This document shows positions 24,999 through 36,000 of a stretch of 64,000 nucleotides of DNA, piece after piece. The stretch comes from Flammeovirgaceae bacterium (GTDB lineage Bacteria; Bacteroidota; Bacteroidia; Cytophagales; Cyclobacteriaceae). The translations under genes were made by a program, and so were the position numbers. Numbering within the stretch: position 1 is the first letter of the stretch; each line of letters begins with the position of its first letter. The stretch lies in contig JAIYCV010000024.1 of assembly GCA_027487845.1 (NCBI GenBank), forward strand, positions 17,499 to 81,498, read 5' to 3'. Under the pieces are notes generated by a model, which was not told the origin of the DNA, ran no database searches, and was given only the letters and a program-made list of their open reading frames with translations.

Positions 24999-25400
24999 TC
25001 ATTTCTCGTCCATCATATCTTTCAATTCAAGCTCAAGGGCTCTTGTGCTTATAAAAATTTCGTCTAACGAAAGGATTAAGGAAATCAAAAGCAAAAAAAG
25101 ACTGACGCCAAAGGTGCTAAACGCCCAAACAGGGTGTTCAAAATACACCAACAACATAGATAGTACACAAAAGAAAAAACTAGCAATACCACTCGCCTGC
25201 ATTTGTTTGATAAGGGTGAGCCTTCTGAGTAAATTCTTCACTTGAAGTCGAATAAGGTCTTGATGGCTGGCGTCTTCTTTGTATTGCCTGTTTAGGTTTC
25301 TAATCAATGTGGCCAGCGCTAAAAATCGATTGGTATAAGCAAGCATTAGCAACGTAATGGCTGGAAAAAGTAGTGCGGGTGTGTTGATAGCAAATTGCAT
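24999..25400 (-). CDS. DUF2721-type membrane protein
   Basis: A 133-residue protein beginning with the typical STPA-like opening (INTPALLFPAITLLMLAYTNRFLALATLIR), a cytoplasmic charged segment, and two more hydrophobic helices (FFFCVLSMLLVYF, FGVSLFLLLISLILSL). This matches the small DUF2721 family, of unknown function. Its stop abuts the argH stop and its start overlaps the 5' flank of the Ste24 gene, so the space is fully used. Confidence 0.85.
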   Translation of the reverse strand: MQFAINTPALLFPAITLLMLAYTNRFLALATLIRNLNRQYKEDASHQDLIRLQVKNLLRRLTLIKQMQASGIASFFFCVLSMLLVYFEHPVWAFSTFGVSLFLLLISLILSLDEIFISTRALELELKDMMDEK

Positions 25401-25445
25401 AGAAAAAGGAAACTAATACCTTTGCACCAAAGTTACCAAACGTTC

Positions 25446-26681
25446 ATGACGCCCCAAACAATATTATTTCTCATTTTAGGTATTTCCACCATCAGCTTTG
25501 CCTTTGATCTTATCCTGGAGATACTGAATTTAAAAGCGCAACGGAAAGACATTCCCGCTGAAATTGCCTCGTTTTACGAGCAAGAAAAATATTACAAATC
25601 GTTACAATACAACAACGAACAAACACGGGTTGGATTTTTAAAAGAGGGCTTCGGTTTTTTATTGTCAATGACGATTCTGCTAACTGGCGGTTTTGGCTGG
25701 TTAGATACCTTTCTAAGAAATTATTTTACCAACGAGATACCGCTCGCGTTGGCCTTCTTCGGATCAATCATGATTTTGTCTGATCTATTGACAATTCCGT
25801 TTCAATTGTATGATACGTTTGTGATTGAAGAAAAATATGGTTTCAATAAAACTTCTGTAAAGATATTTATTGTCGATAAGCTAAAAGGCTACGCACTTGG
25901 TGCCATCATTGGTGGAATACTCATCACGGTGCTGTTGTACCTTATTCAATCGATTGGTGCGAATTTTTGGATTTGGTTTGGGTTAATCGCAATTAGTTTC
26001 ATTTTTTTCGCAAATATGTTTTACTCGTCTTTGATTTTACCTTTGTTTAACAAACTAACACCTTTAGAGGATGGCGACTTAAAGGAAGCGATTGAGTCGT
26101 TCGCCAAGAAAGTAGATTTTCCATTGGACAATATTTTTGTAATGGATGGCTCAAAACGTTCCAATAAAGCAAATGCTTTTTTCTCAGGGATGGGCAAAAA
26201 AAAGAAAATTGTCCTTTTCGATACCCTTATTAAAAATCATACCACCGATGAATTGGTAGCAGTGCTCGCTCATGAAGTAGGGCATTTTAAAAAGAAGCAC
26301 ATTATCTACGGATTTGTACTGTCGGCAGTCCAAATTACTTTTACACTCTATATTTTGTCTCTTATGGTTTTCAACCAACAGTTATCGCTCGCGTTGGGTG
26401 GAACACAACAAGCGTTGCACCTAAATCTAATTGCGTTTGGAATATTGTTCTCCCCTATTTCTGGAATTACAGGTCTGTTAATGAGCATCTACAGTCGTAA
26501 AAATGAATTTGAGGCCGATGCCTACGCGAGAGAAAAATTTAATGGAAATTCGCTTTCAAGCGCGTTAAAAAAACTATCGGTTGATTCGTTGAGCAATCTC
26601 TATCCACACCGGTGGTATGTTTTCTTTCATTACTCTCACCCACCATTGCTCGAGCGACTGGCGGCACTTGATGGCAAATAA
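25446..26681 (+). CDS. M48 family metalloprotease, Ste24/CAAX protease 1 type
   Basis: An integral-membrane zinc protease of 411 residues. The HExxH motif is HEVGH at 276-280, followed by FKKKH. The third zinc ligand is the Glu in RKNEFEADAYA near 352. The N-terminal four or five helices and the DTFVIEEKYGFNKT motif are typical of Ste24 homologues. Bacterial members are thought to act in membrane protein quality control rather than prenyl processing. ATG at 25446 is preferred over an upstream start that would add an unhydrophobic extension. No operon partner. Confidence 0.92.
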   Translation: MTPQTILFLILGISTISFAFDLILEILNLKAQRKDIPAEIASFYEQEKYYKSLQYNNEQTRVGFLKEGFGFLLSMTILLTGGFGWLDTFLRNYFTNEIPLALAFFGSIMILSDLLTIPFQLYDTFVIEEKYGFNKTSVKIFIVDKLKGYALGAIIGGILITVLLYLIQSIGANFWIWFGLIAISFIFFANMFYSSLILPLFNKLTPLEDGDLKEAIESFAKKVDFPLDNIFVMDGSKRSNKANAFFSGMGKKKKIVLFDTLIKNHTTDELVAVLAHEVGHFKKKHIIYGFVLSAVQITFTLYILSLMVFNQQLSLALGGTQQALHLNLIAFGILFSPISGITGLLMSIYSRKNEFEADAYAREKFNGNSLSSALKKLSVDSLSNLYPHRWYVFFHYSHPPLLERLAALDGK

Positions 26682-26851
26682 TTCAAGTGCAGTGCGGTGT
26701 TAAGGTGATGTTTAAACCTGAAGTGCGAATTGTTCTCTCCAAATGTCGTCTATTCAAAAAATCTCTTTCAGTCGTTATAAACTAGTTAAACTTGGTGTCC
26801 AAAACCATATTTGAAATTCGTTGTCTTGGGTTGGGCATGGGTACTAGCTTA

Positions 26852-27640
26852 CTAGTCTCTTAAATTACTTAGCCATTTTTTCAATTCCTTCGGCTTATCC
26901 GTTTGAAAACCTTGTATACCCAATTGAACACCTAACTTCCAATGCAGCGGGCCTTCATTTGGCTGCTGAAAATCCAGCCAAACTTCCTTTTTCTTCTTCA
27001 ATGCATAACGCACCATTTCAGTAGTGTAGTTCTCAATGCCACCGTCTAAAATATCTGGATCTATGACCTTTATGAATTCGCTCAACCCTTCCACTGAAGT
27101 GATTGAATCTGGTAAACTTACCATCAACGGCAAGTAAGGTGCGATCGTCTTCCATTGTTTAAACTGATCTTGACTGTTGACGTACACTACAACATACCGC
27201 TCCATTTTATTTTTTTTGATCAAACTCCAAGCCTGTTTAGGATCGGCCTCTTTAAAATCAAGATAGACGCCCACTTTACCCTTGCAAAGATTCAACACCT
27301 CTTCAAATTGAGGTATCTTATGAATGCCAAACGTCAGATTTTGCTTATCGGTAACTTCCAGTTGAAGCAATTCATCCAAGTTCAACGCGCTTACTTTTCC
27401 TTTGCCATTCGTCATTCTATCCACCGTCTCATCATGCATGATCACCAACTTACCATCGTTGGTGGTTCGCAGGTCTACTTCCACATAGTCAACTTGATTT
27501 GCGATGGCGTTTTCATACGCCTTCATTGTATTTTCAGGCGCTTCCGTATGGTCGCCACGGTGGGCAATTACTACTCGCTTAGATTGTGCCGCTGCTGCAA
27601 CAGAAATAAAAAGAATAATGATACAATACAAACTGCGCAT
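26852..27640 (-). CDS. Secreted glycerophosphodiester phosphodiesterase
   Basis: Hydrolyses glycerophosphodiesters to glycerol-3-phosphate and an alcohol. It has 262 residues with a signal peptide (LYCIIILFISVAAAAQS). The catalytic HR pair is H27/R28 in VIAHRGDHTEAPENT, followed by the metal site EVDLRTTNDGKLVIMHDETVDR. YLDFKEADPKQ and the C-terminal GIQGFQTDKPKEL fit the family. It is separated by 5 bp from the phosphatase gene upstream on the same strand, so it belongs to a phosphoester-scavenging operon. Confidence 0.94.
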   Translation of the reverse strand: MRSLYCIIILFISVAAAAQSKRVVIAHRGDHTEAPENTMKAYENAIANQVDYVEVDLRTTNDGKLVIMHDETVDRMTNGKGKVSALNLDELLQLEVTDKQNLTFGIHKIPQFEEVLNLCKGKVGVYLDFKEADPKQAWSLIKKNKMERYVVVYVNSQDQFKQWKTIAPYLPLMVSLPDSITSVEGLSEFIKVIDPDILDGGIENYTTEMVRYALKKKKEVWLDFQQPNEGPLHWKLGVQLGIQGFQTDKPKELKKWLSNLRD

Positions 27641-27645
27641 GCGTT

Positions 27646-28731
27646 CTATTTTTTGATTGCTGAAGAAATTATGTCACCTATTGCCTTATCGCTGATAAAA
27701 TTAACACCTAAAAATGTAGCTAGTGTTTTCGCGATCTGATTCTGATAAATCTGATTCCCTTTCATTTCGCCCAGAGCAGGCGTATCAGGCCCTAAGCAGG
27801 CCATCCAAATTTGACCTGACTCTGGCACCTTTTGACCATGATCTTTCCACGATTTACTGTCATTACCACGACCATGGTCGCACGTCACAATCAGTGTTGT
27901 TTTGTTCTTGTAGGTTGGATTTGATTGAAGGTAACTCCACAGTTCACTTATCCAACGATCGGTGTAATTCGCTGAGTTCAAATAAGCAGCATACTCACCT
28001 GAATGCGCAAAGTCGTCTGTTTCATCGAACGACAAATATAAAACACGGGGCTGCGTTTTCTTCAGATACTCGAAGCCAAAATAAAAAGTGGGTGCATCAA
28101 TTCTGGTTTCTCCAAAAAGGCTCGGCAAGGAACTGTTCAACGCATTCAATAACTTTTCACCCTCGGTCAATTTGTTGCCAGTCGCATTCATCATACCAGA
28201 ATTCACAGGTATTCCGTTTCTTTTATCGTTAATGATGTAGGGAAACACATCCCAGGAGGCGAAAGCCGCTACCTTGCCTTTAAATGCAGGCTGTGAATTG
28301 ATAAACTCTAACACATTGATGTTTGGGTTATAAAATTTTTCATTGCTGTGTACACGCTCGTTATCAGCAGCACCCGTCAACAACTCATTATAGCCAGGAT
28401 AAGAGAATAATTGGTTGTTGGTAACATTTGCAACGCTATTAAGTTTTCGGTTTCCATAAAGCTGACCTTCTTTGGCAATCGTGTTCCAAAAAAATGGCAG
28501 CAGCACGTTGCGTCTTTCATTCACATCTTCTCTCCAATACTTTTCTTTTAGCTTGCCGTCTTTTATTTGTGATTGCTGTTTGAATAATGAAGAATCGGCT
28601 CCATTAAAAATTTCTTGCCAGCGCATTCCATCGAGCGTGATGAGAATTACATTTTCTGTTTTAGTCTTTTGAGCTTGGGCACAAATACTGAGTGCAACTA
28701 CTGTAGCGAGTGTTGTAATTATTCTTTTCAT
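27646..28731 (-). CDS. Secreted alkaline phosphatase superfamily protein
   Basis: A 361-residue protein with a signal peptide (MKRIITTLATVVALSICAQA). The metal-binding start NVILITLDGMRWQEIF, with the nucleophile Ser/Thr position downstream, is typical of type I phosphodiesterase/sulfatase-like enzymes. DETDDFAHSGEYAAY and TLIVTCDHGRGND supply later Asp/His ligands, and WKDHGQKVPESGQIW the last one. The substrate is probably a phosphoester. I chose the ATG giving a clean signal peptide over one 19 codons upstream, which would overlap the neighbouring gene. It sits between the YVTN/phosphoesterase and GDPD genes. Confidence 0.87.
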   Translation of the reverse strand: MKRIITTLATVVALSICAQAQKTKTENVILITLDGMRWQEIFNGADSSLFKQQSQIKDGKLKEKYWREDVNERRNVLLPFFWNTIAKEGQLYGNRKLNSVANVTNNQLFSYPGYNELLTGAADNERVHSNEKFYNPNINVLEFINSQPAFKGKVAAFASWDVFPYIINDKRNGIPVNSGMMNATGNKLTEGEKLLNALNSSLPSLFGETRIDAPTFYFGFEYLKKTQPRVLYLSFDETDDFAHSGEYAAYLNSANYTDRWISELWSYLQSNPTYKNKTTLIVTCDHGRGNDSKSWKDHGQKVPESGQIWMACLGPDTPALGEMKGNQIYQNQIAKTLATFLGVNFISDKAIGDIISSAIKK

Positions 28732-28735
28732 AATG

Positions 28736-31462
28736 TTATTTTTTACTTTTGTGTTGTTCATAGAAAGATGCTCTTTGTTCCTCTTCATCGTCCATTTTTG
28801 GGCCTTCTAAAATCTTCTTCAAATCGAATGTTTTTTTATACACGTTTAAGGCTTTTTGAGGATCAAAAATCCGTAGGTCACTTGTTTCTAAAGTATAAGG
28901 AGTAAAGTCTGGGGTACTAGTAAAAAAATCTTGAAGCAAAGAAGCTGTTGCATCGTACTGGTTTACATAAGGTACATCTAGAATATTGTAAACTGTTTTG
29001 AGTAGCGAACCAAAGTTAGCATGTGTGTGCGATGTATAACCATGCTTCACGTACGGTCCCGCCATCATCAACACCGAACGATGCGCATCAATATGATCTA
29101 CCCCACCTTGCGGATCGTCCTCCATCATAATTACAAGCATATTTTTCCAATACTTGGTGCGTGAAAGAAAATGAAGAATCCGCCCGATGGCCAAATCATT
29201 GTCTGCCATATATGAATGTACATAAGGATAGCCCGCTTCTGGCCGTGGGTCGGCTCCGTGATCATTAGGAACTTGCATGGCGATAAGCCTTGGCATTTCT
29301 TCTTTTCCTTTGATCCATTTTTTTGTAAACTCTTCTTCAAATTGATCCATTCTATATTGATCAGGGATATTGGTATTGAAGCCAGCATAATTCCAACATG
29401 TGTTTTTGTACAAAGCGTTTACCATCGGAAAGATGACAGGTTGCTTTGCACCAAACCGAGTATGGTTCCACTCTTCCCAAACACCTGCATACTCGTTCGC
29501 TTCACCAAAATTGTAGAAAGGAATTTTGTTGCGTTCCAACGCCTCCCACATTCCTCCTATCTCATTGTAGTCTTCTGGATCAATTGCCCCTGTTGATTTT
29601 GGGAACCTTCTACCGGGTGCTGAAGAGAACGTATTCAATCTAGCGTTTGCCGATGAATTGGCTTCAACATACTCATTGGGAATAACGCCCGCCAGCCAAT
29701 GATGGCCATGGATGGAAGCATCTGAATCGCAATAAAAACTATCTGAATAGGCAAATTGTTTTGCCACCTTATGATGGTTGGGCATAACTTTCAATCCCTG
29801 AAACTTATTCTTTAGTGAATCTGGTAAAGTGTATTCGCAGTTCACTCCAAACCTGGATAAAATAGAATCGCCTTTACCTCCTTTCAACTGACCAAATACT
29901 TCATCGTAACTTCTATTCTCTTTATTGATGTAAACGATATACTTAATTGGGCTTTGCCGAAGTTGTGGTAAAGGAGGTAATGGATTCTTGCCATCATCAT
30001 CTAGTTCGCTTTCCCGGAAAGTATTGTCGAGCACTTGCTGCGTATAAACACTTAGCTGTTCTTTTGTAGGTACATCGATCGCTTGGAGAGTACCCAATTG
30101 AATGTCCCCTATGTAAGTACCTTGAGGTGGCTCAACAAATGTGGCACCTCCGTTTGGTCCCGCCCCATGGCCGCGAGCCGAAATTACGTACAGTGTTTTT
30201 TCATCGGGCGATAATTTAACGCGGGTCGCTCCCCAACCTGTGGGTAGTAGTCCTTTTACTTTCTTGGTCTGTAAATCAACCACAGCCACGGCATTAAAAC
30301 CAAGAAGAGCAACATACAAAGTAGTCTCATCCTTGTTTATTTCGAGCCCAAAAGGCGTCAATCCTCTATAAGAATCGATTCGCTTATCGACCTCTAATGG
30401 TATTTCTTCTTTGAGTGTATGCGTCTGCAAATCAATCACTGAAATGTTATCATTCGTAGCATTTGAAACATACGCATACTTTCCACCCACAGCAACCGAG
30501 TTAGGGCTAGCTCCACCCACCACTTCGGCTCCTTCTATGAACTGACCTATTTGATGGCCGGTTTTATATCGATCAACAACTTTATTTGTTTTCAAATCAA
30601 TCGTCCATACGCTCATGGCCTCTGGCACCAAAGCACTGCCGAGACCAGGTATCTGTCGGCCATCTTCCCATTCAACGCCCTCTTCCATCTGCTTTGTGTA
30701 AGTGCCATAGGGTGGTTTATCTAACATCATCGTGTCACGATTTTCCTTTGTAACGCCCGGCACGGTGGGGTATTCAAACAAACCCGCATTAGCGACAAAT
30801 GCCGTTTGCCCATCTTTACTTATCGAGATGCCAAAAGGAATTCTGCCAACTTTAATGGAAGCTATTATGTTATAGCTACGCAAATCAATTCGTACCATCC
30901 TAAAGTTGCCTCTATCTAAAACAACTAATTGGTTAAGCTGGTGATCAATGGCAATGTCTGAAGTGAAACTTTCTTCATAGTTAGCGTTATCGAACGAACC
31001 ATTCAAACTAATTTCACCCATCTTCTTAAATGATTGAACATCCATAACCACCACGTTGCCCTTGTCTCCTCCGCTCAAGTACGCCAGCTTTGAATCTGCT
31101 GAAAATACAGCACCCAAAAAAGAAGCTCCTTCCAAAACGGAGGGGATTTTCTTATCATAACTTGGGATTCTTATGGCGGAATCAAGCTCATTTGCTTTCG
31201 CGAGGGTAACGGTGCCGTTGTGATGCAAAACCAAAATGGTTTTGCCATCGGGAGAAACAGTCAAGCCATAAGGAGCGCGATCAATTCGAATAGTCTTTCC
31301 AGCAGGTGTTACATATCGGCCGCTTGGCACAATGGAATTTCCATTTGTATTAATGATGGAGTATTCATTCACGCCAGGCACTTGAAGTACTTTCACTTTT
31401 TTGTGGGGCTGGCAGCTTGAAAAAAATACTACAAGAAAGAAAAGAACATATTTTGATTTCAT
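28736..31462 (-). CDS. Lipoprotein with YVTN beta-propeller and phosphoesterase domains
   Basis: A 908-residue lipoprotein; lipobox FFSSC near residue 17. The first half is a seven-bladed propeller of YVTN-type repeats (APYGLTVSPDGKTILV, IPFGISISKDGQTAFVAN, TPFGLEINKDETTLYVAL). The second half is a phosphoesterase domain of the PF04185 type: YIVYINKENRSYDEVFGQL, then NDHGADPRPEAG and MMEDDPQGGVDHIDAHRS, where the metal ligands lie. Family members are acid phosphatases or phospholipase C. The fusion suggests a surface enzyme whose propeller binds the substrate or a partner such as the adjacent SusCD complex. Confidence 0.9.
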   Translation of the reverse strand: MKSKYVLFFLVVFFSSCQPHKKVKVLQVPGVNEYSIINTNGNSIVPSGRYVTPAGKTIRIDRAPYGLTVSPDGKTILVLHHNGTVTLAKANELDSAIRIPSYDKKIPSVLEGASFLGAVFSADSKLAYLSGGDKGNVVVMDVQSFKKMGEISLNGSFDNANYEESFTSDIAIDHQLNQLVVLDRGNFRMVRIDLRSYNIIASIKVGRIPFGISISKDGQTAFVANAGLFEYPTVPGVTKENRDTMMLDKPPYGTYTKQMEEGVEWEDGRQIPGLGSALVPEAMSVWTIDLKTNKVVDRYKTGHQIGQFIEGAEVVGGASPNSVAVGGKYAYVSNATNDNISVIDLQTHTLKEEIPLEVDKRIDSYRGLTPFGLEINKDETTLYVALLGFNAVAVVDLQTKKVKGLLPTGWGATRVKLSPDEKTLYVISARGHGAGPNGGATFVEPPQGTYIGDIQLGTLQAIDVPTKEQLSVYTQQVLDNTFRESELDDDGKNPLPPLPQLRQSPIKYIVYINKENRSYDEVFGQLKGGKGDSILSRFGVNCEYTLPDSLKNKFQGLKVMPNHHKVAKQFAYSDSFYCDSDASIHGHHWLAGVIPNEYVEANSSANARLNTFSSAPGRRFPKSTGAIDPEDYNEIGGMWEALERNKIPFYNFGEANEYAGVWEEWNHTRFGAKQPVIFPMVNALYKNTCWNYAGFNTNIPDQYRMDQFEEEFTKKWIKGKEEMPRLIAMQVPNDHGADPRPEAGYPYVHSYMADNDLAIGRILHFLSRTKYWKNMLVIMMEDDPQGGVDHIDAHRSVLMMAGPYVKHGYTSHTHANFGSLLKTVYNILDVPYVNQYDATASLLQDFFTSTPDFTPYTLETSDLRIFDPQKALNVYKKTFDLKKILEGPKMDDEEEQRASFYEQHKSKK

Positions 31463-31482
31463 GCTCACGGAGTTAATTGTTG

Positions 31483-31520
31483 AAAAAAAAAGGGCTAGTC
31501 TAAAAAAATAGCTAGCCCTT
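31483..31520 (-). terminator. Intrinsic terminator after susD
   Basis: On the minus strand AAGGGCTAG, loop, CTAGCCCTT is followed by a run of T. It lies between the SusD stop and the YVTN/phosphoesterase gene, so the downstream enzymes may be made at lower level or from their own promoter. Confidence 0.85.
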
Positions 31521-31540
31521 CTCAATAAAATTAAAAGACG

Positions 31541-33055
31541 TTATTTATCCCACCAAACTGCTGTGTTAATAACATCAGCACCTTGCCGAGTTACCGCGGC
31601 TGCGCGATTATCTCCGTTTAACGATTGCTCGATAACAGGATAAATATACCTAACTGGAACTTTATCACCATTCAAGTTACTCGCACTTACATTTAACGTA
31701 GGGAAACCAGTTCGTCTCCAATCAAACCATGCTTCCAATCCATTAAAAAATAAGGCAACCCACTTCTGCGTACCTATCTTCCTAAGCTTTTCAGTCTGAG
31801 TGCCAGAGTAAGCGATATCAGTTTGTGCGAAAAAATTAGTGGGTAAGGTCAGATCAATTCCATATGAAGATGGAACTATGCTTTTATAAAAATCAACATT
31901 GGCGTTAATACCTGCCAAATAGTAAGCTTCTGCCGTCCCAGTAGTGATTAGATTTCTCTCCCTAGCCTCAGCTAAAATAAACTGAAGTTCTGCATACGTC
32001 ATTATCAGTCCGCGAGCAACGTTAGGCACCGGAGCGGCCTGACCAGCATCGTTGCAAACCAAGCAAGCGAATGAATAACCTACTCTTGAAACTCCCTGTG
32101 GACCACCGTTGAAACTTAGTGCTTGTGTATCTTCCAACCCATTTGGAACTCCAGCAATTGCAGGCGTGCCTGCCTTTACCGATGCCTCGGTTGGACGACC
32201 AAAAACTCTTAAACGAGGATCAGAAGTCTTTGTTAGGTAATCGCCTAATGTCTTGCTTAGACGAAATTCGTCAAAGGAACCCACGCGACTGCCATACAAC
32301 GGCCATTGGTTCGGTGCAGCAGCTAAGTAAGTCAGTACAGCATTGTCGCCATTGTTAATGAAAATTGGATTAGCCGTTGGATTGCCCACAATTGATTGAA
32401 CATCGGCTGACACATCCCTTTTATTTGAAATTCTAAGCAAATACCTCAACCGCAAAGAGTTTGCTAACTCTCGCCAATTGGTGATGTTTCCGTTGTAAAT
32501 TAGATCGCCAGAAACTGCCTCGGAGCTTGTTCCTAATATTTCGTTGGCTTTTTTAAGATCAGCTAAAATTCCAGCGTAAATTGATTCTTGAGTATCGTAT
32601 TTTGCTGTGTACAACCCTGACAATTTCCCTTGCGTAGCCTCAGTGTAGGGTATGTCGCCATAGGCATCAGTTGCTATTGAGAATAACCAAGATTTTAGAA
32701 TAAGGGCAATTCCTAAGTAATTGTTTTGAACAGGTTTGGCATTTTCAGCGGACGTAATAATGTTTTGAACATTTCTTAAATTTCCGTAAACACTATTCCA
32801 AACTCCATTTCTCTCGCCCCACAAATACCTGTCCTCATTTACGAACTGAATCTTTGCTGTGTGCTGGACAACGATATTGCCAATACCCCATGCTTCATTC
32901 ACTTGATCGTTCACTGTATTACGTATAACGCCCGATAACAATAAATCAGGAGAGACTGCTGTTGGAACGTTGTTGTTAGTATTTATATTTTCAAAATCAT
33001 TATCGCAACTTGTAGCGATAACAATCGACATAACTAAAAGGCTTAACTTCTTCAT
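31541..33055 (-). CDS. SusD/RagB-like outer membrane lipoprotein (SusD-like_2 type)
   Basis: A 504-residue surface lipoprotein with signal sequence MKKLSLLVMSIVIATSC (lipobox IATSC). The TPR-bearing fold is suggested by LILKSWLFSIATDAYGDIPYTEA (about 110-130), the usual SusD hallmark, and by the C-terminal KWVALFFNGLEAWFDWRRTGFPTL. It forms the lid on the SusC partner encoded immediately upstream. In this setting it would bind a phosphorylated organic nutrient rather than a glycan; that is inference from neighbours. Confidence 0.94.
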   Translation of the reverse strand: MKKLSLLVMSIVIATSCDNDFENINTNNNVPTAVSPDLLLSGVIRNTVNDQVNEAWGIGNIVVQHTAKIQFVNEDRYLWGERNGVWNSVYGNLRNVQNIITSAENAKPVQNNYLGIALILKSWLFSIATDAYGDIPYTEATQGKLSGLYTAKYDTQESIYAGILADLKKANEILGTSSEAVSGDLIYNGNITNWRELANSLRLRYLLRISNKRDVSADVQSIVGNPTANPIFINNGDNAVLTYLAAAPNQWPLYGSRVGSFDEFRLSKTLGDYLTKTSDPRLRVFGRPTEASVKAGTPAIAGVPNGLEDTQALSFNGGPQGVSRVGYSFACLVCNDAGQAAPVPNVARGLIMTYAELQFILAEARERNLITTGTAEAYYLAGINANVDFYKSIVPSSYGIDLTLPTNFFAQTDIAYSGTQTEKLRKIGTQKWVALFFNGLEAWFDWRRTGFPTLNVSASNLNGDKVPVRYIYPVIEQSLNGDNRAAAVTRQGADVINTAVWWDK

Positions 33056-33082
33056 TTTTATATCTTTAGTCAATTAATAATA

Positions 33083-36000
33083 TTAGAATTTTAAACCAAG
33101 GTTAAAACCGTAACTTCTCGAGGACGGAATGGACATATTCTCAATCCCAGGTAGAGCTGTACCGCCTGTATAAGACATTACTTCTGGATCAACGTGTGGC
33201 ACTTTTGTCCATAAGGCTAAATTTCTACCAACAAGCGAAATTGTAACGCTTCTAAAAGGGGTCTTCGCGAATACTTTATTAGGTATTGTATATCCTATTT
33301 GAACCTCACGTAATTTCACAAATGAAGCATCAAACACCGCTCCTTCAGCAATGCTCCTTCCACCCGTCCAAGCTGAATGCCATTGACGCGGCAACACCCT
33401 GTTTGAATTAGTGCTAAATGATCCATCTGTATTTTGAACTACACCCTCCCCAACTACATAAGTTCCTACCGGAGCATTCAACAAGCGAGGATCAGCGCTG
33501 GCCGAAGCCGATGGATAGTATCCATTTTCTCTGCCTTGCAACGTTTCAGTTATTATACCACCTTCTCTTCCAACGGTTTGGGTTTCAGAATAAATTTCAC
33601 CCCCCTGACGTATATCAAATAGTGTACTGAGCTTAATGCCTTTGAAAGTAAAGGTATTGCTTATACCAGCCATCCAATCAGGATTGTAATTACCCATTTT
33701 AATTCTTGTGGTGGTCGGTATTGGCCTTCCGCCTCCAGAGCCCGATGCGTTTGGATTTGTATAAACCATCTGTCCAACAAACTGCCCACTTGCATCATAA
33801 TAAGGCTTTGTCGCATCCGTATTTTGTACACGGGCAAAACCAATACCATACATATCTCCCATTCTCTCACCGACTCTGGCTTCTATAGTAACCCTTCTGT
33901 TAGCCAACACATAATTTGTTAGGCCTCCCGAAAGAGATACCACCTCGCTGCGATTACTCGAGAAATTGACATCTAAATTCCATTGGAAGCTATTCGCCAA
34001 TTTCACGGGTATAGTAGTAAGCATCACTTCAAAACCATAATTCTTAATCTCACCTGCATTTATCGAAAGGCTATTGTAGCCGCTTGTAATTGATAACGGT
34101 ATATTGAGAATTTGATTCTTAGTATTTGTTTGATAGTAGGTTGCATCCAACCCTATTCTTCCACCGAAGAATCTAACGTCAATTCCACCCTCATAAGACG
34201 AGCTAATTTCCGGTTTTAAGCTAAAATTTGCAAGCCTATCTGTCTCGTTATACACCTGAGAAGTATTGAAAGGATCTCCAGGATTGTATGCTTGAGTAAA
34301 CGTGAAGGCATCTGTATCATTACCCACTTGAGCAATGCTCGAACGAACTTTTGCGAAAGAAATAAACTCAGGTAACGTTACCATATCAGAGATTACAGCA
34401 CTCAAGGCAGCCGAAGAATAAAAATATGAATTTTGTTCACTGCCGATGCCCGCGGCTTTTAGGGCTTTTGGCAAAGTCAAGGCGCTAGACCAGTCATTTC
34501 GAGCTGTCAAGTCCAAGAATAACATATTTTTGTAGCCAAGTTGTGCTGATCCATAAAGACTGTTTATGCTCTTTCTCGTATCGGTTTGAGAACTTTGCAG
34601 TGCAACTCTGGCATTGGTAAGATTATAAACCCCTGGAATATTTAGTTGAGGTGCGTTAACTTCTAAAAACTCTGATTTTTGGCTCAATTGATTTCCTCCA
34701 ACAGCCGCAGTAAGAGTAAAAACAGAGGGAACAATTTCCTTATTGAAAGTCAACAAGAAATCAGAATTTCTCTCCTCAGTTACTATGTTAGCTTCTCTGT
34801 ATTGGCCAAAAGGGAATCGTTGAGTACTAAAAGCTCGCTTATAGATTCTACGTTCATTTCCATAATCGGTAGCCGTGCGGAGCTGCAAACTCAACCATGG
34901 AGCAAAGTCATACTTAAGAGAAAGATTACCAATGATACGATCAACATTTTGGCCGTTTGTGTTTTCAAAAACTGTAAAGTATGGATTGTCATGATAGTTG
35001 TAATTCCAACCGGATTGTCTTCTACCTTCTAAACCAGGCATCCAATAGTTCTGAAGATCAGCCATGTTTACCGAACGTGGCAACCAACAATTGAACAAAT
35101 ACATAATATTTTCCGTACCGTAGCTAATAGATGGCCTGTTACCACTTTCGCTCTTTATGTAACTAACAAAGGCTCTTGCTGTAAAATTCTTGGCTAAATT
35201 ATAGCCTCCTCCAAAGGAAAAGGTGTTCCTCTTTAAATCGGTATTGGGTACAATGCCAGTTTGATCGAGGCCAGTATAAGAAACTCTAAAGTCACCATTG
35301 GTATTACTGCCCACAAGCGCAACATTGTTAGTATACGTTCTTCCTGTTTGAAAGAAATTTTTAACCCCATCCTTATCATTAAGCCAAGGCGTGGAAGTTA
35401 TCACACTACCTGCCGGAGCGTTAAGATCACCGCCTCTAAATGCGATTGGTGATCCATTCAATGTTCTTGGAGAGTTAAATTGGGGATAAGACTGTCCCGT
35501 AAATGCCGGCCCCCAGCTTTCATCAGTACCATCTGTTAAACCAGCTCCACCTCCATTTACAAAAGCAAAAGCACCTCCATTTCCATTTCCCTGCCCGTAA
35601 ACATTCTGATAATCGGGCAATCTAAGAGCTGATTCAAAAGTTGTATTAGAGTTTACCTCCACGCCAATACCTTTTGAACCTTTTCCAGATTTTGTTTTGA
35701 TTAAAATAACACCGTTAGCTGCTCGCGATCCATATAATGCAGAAGCGGCCGCCCCTTTTAATACAGTCATTGACTCAACATCATCTGAGTTGACAAAGCT
35801 TGCTCCGTTTCCAAAATCTACTTCCAAATTGCTACGACCCGATGCGCCAGTGATTCCATTACTAATCGGCACACCGTCAATAACATATAGAGGTTGATTC
35901 TTATTCAAATCCAAGGAGCGTTCACCTCTTACGGTTACCCTAGATGATCCCCCAACACCAGAATTGCTACCAACTACTGTTACTCCTGCAATTTTCCCAG

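Noticed and set aside
28736..28788. Upstream start of the alkaline-phosphatase gene overlapping the YVTN gene
   Set aside because: It would put 19 polar residues before a clear signal peptide; ATG at 28731 is preferred.
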